Shown in pieces: positions 4,675-5,128 of a stretch of 5,128 bases of DNA; the first letter of the stretch is position 1; the number at the start of each line of letters is the position of its first letter. This stretch comes from Xanthobacteraceae bacterium. GTDB taxonomy: Bacteria > Pseudomonadota > Alphaproteobacteria > Rhizobiales > Xanthobacteraceae. The notes beneath the pieces are model-generated. The model saw only the letters and a program-made list of their open reading frames with translations. It searched no databases and was not told the DNA's origin. The position numbers and the translations under genes are program-made. Location of the stretch: the NCBI GenBank assembly GCA_030037185.1, contig JASHRR010001392.1, positions 1-5,128 of the forward strand, written 5' to 3'.

Positions 4675-5128
4675 TCAAGGAGGGGCAGGCAATTGACCGA
4701 GCCCGAGCTGTTGGGCGGCGGCAGCAATGCGATCTCGCTGTGGTGCCTCATCCGCAAACACCTCGAGGCCACGCGTCAGGGCCTGCTTGGCAAGTTCGCT
4801 TTCGCCGAGCACCATGCGCGATCGGATCAGCTTAATCCATCCATCCGCGTCACGCGGCGACTGTTCCAGGCGATTGGCAAGACTGTCCACCATTCCACGG
4901 ATCATGGCAGAGCGTTCTGCTGGAAGCATTGCTTCGCCCCTTTGCACCTCGTCCTCGCTCGGGCCTCGATCGGTCGCTTGACGCGTCCCGCCCTGCGGCT
5001 TCGCTGTCTGAAGCAATCCACCAGCCGCCACTGCTTTCGAGGGCCCCGGATGAGGCGCAGGGTCGACACCGAGGTCATGCTGCAGTTCGGCGACCCTGTT
5101 CCTGAGATCCGACACCCATGGTTCGTCA
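4675..5128 (-). CDS. ccmI: Cytochrome c maturation protein CcmI (CycH), C-terminal part
   Basis: Partial gene, open at the right edge; 150 residues to a TGA at 4677-4675. CcmI belongs to System I cytochrome c maturation: an inner-membrane protein whose periplasmic TPR domain binds the C-terminus of apocytochrome c and hands it to the CcmF/CcmH haem ligation complex. The fragment starts DEPWVSDLRNRVAEL, matching the end of the first TPR block, and continues through a low-complexity Ala/Pro/Gly linker (about residues 20-55). The typical C-terminal repeat follows: PAERSAMIRGMVDSLANRL, then DADGWIKLIRSRMVLGE, AKQALTRGLEVF and a final LGLGQLP. The membrane segments and most TPRs lie beyond the window. 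The GTG at 5115 is only an internal codon, since the frame stays open to the edge. The usual partners ccmE-ccmF-ccmH, expected downstream, do not follow in this window; the next gene is convergent. Confidence 0.85.
   Translation of the reverse strand, partial: DEPWVSDLRNRVAELQHDLGVDPAPHPGPSKAVAAGGLLQTAKPQGGTRQATDRGPSEDEVQRGEAMLPAERSAMIRGMVDSLANRLEQSPRDADGWIKLIRSRMVLGESELAKQALTRGLEVFADEAPQRDRIAAAAQQLGLGQLPAPP

Noticed and set aside
4410..4772. 120-codon minus-strand open frame overlapping the ccmI end
   Set aside because: It overlaps ccmI in another frame and has no ribosome-binding site or known domain.
1..5128. CRISPR array, tRNA or rRNA genes
   Set aside because: No regularly spaced repeats of CRISPR type and no cloverleaf or rRNA signatures were seen on either strand.

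Overview
The window is GC-rich chromosomal DNA. It most resembles an alphaproteobacterium of the Bradyrhizobium/Nitrobacteraceae kind. This rests on the protein families and codon use, not on any search. It holds four recognisable coding regions (one open at each window edge), a long degraded intergenic stretch, and several strong inverted repeats.

Layout: (1) 3-1064 (+) is the C-terminal transpeptidase half of a class A penicillin-binding protein (PBP1A family), complete at its 3' end and open at the left edge. (2) 1065-1187 is a short spacer with a 14-bp tandem duplication across the PBP stop codon, a 14-bp palindrome and an 11-bp repeat spaced by exactly 20 bp. (3) 1188-1769 and 1766-2308 (+) are a translationally coupled pair of small membrane-anchored DUF1214 and DUF1254 proteins, followed by a CUUG-loop hairpin. 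(4) 2309-3208 is 900 bp without an intact gene. Part of it (about 2522-2684, minus strand) reads as the 3' tail of a group II intron: a domain V-like hairpin, a domain VI-like hairpin with a bulged A, and a short ORF tail. The rest is hairpin-rich and otherwise unassigned. (5) 3072-3208 carries two back-to-back long stem-loops that end just before a strong Shine-Dalgarno sequence. (6) 3209-4294 (+) is an exported NHL-repeat beta-propeller protein related to peptidyl-alpha-hydroxyglycine alpha-amidating lyase, closed by a textbook 12-bp terminator at 4326-4360. (7) 4361-4674 shows no supported gene. (8) 4675-5128 (-) is the C-terminal part of the cytochrome c maturation protein CcmI (CycH), open at the right edge and convergent with the NHL gene.

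The genes do not form a single pathway. PBP1A acts in peptidoglycan synthesis in the periplasm. The DUF1214/DUF1254 pair is probably one small operon of envelope proteins of unknown role. The NHL protein is a periplasmic propeller. CcmI is a periplasmic chaperone of apocytochrome c. All four products are envelope or exported proteins, but nothing in the sequence shows that they cooperate.

The best leads for something undescribed are the structured leader of the NHL gene and the intron remnant. I found no evidence of a complete new multi-gene system in this window.
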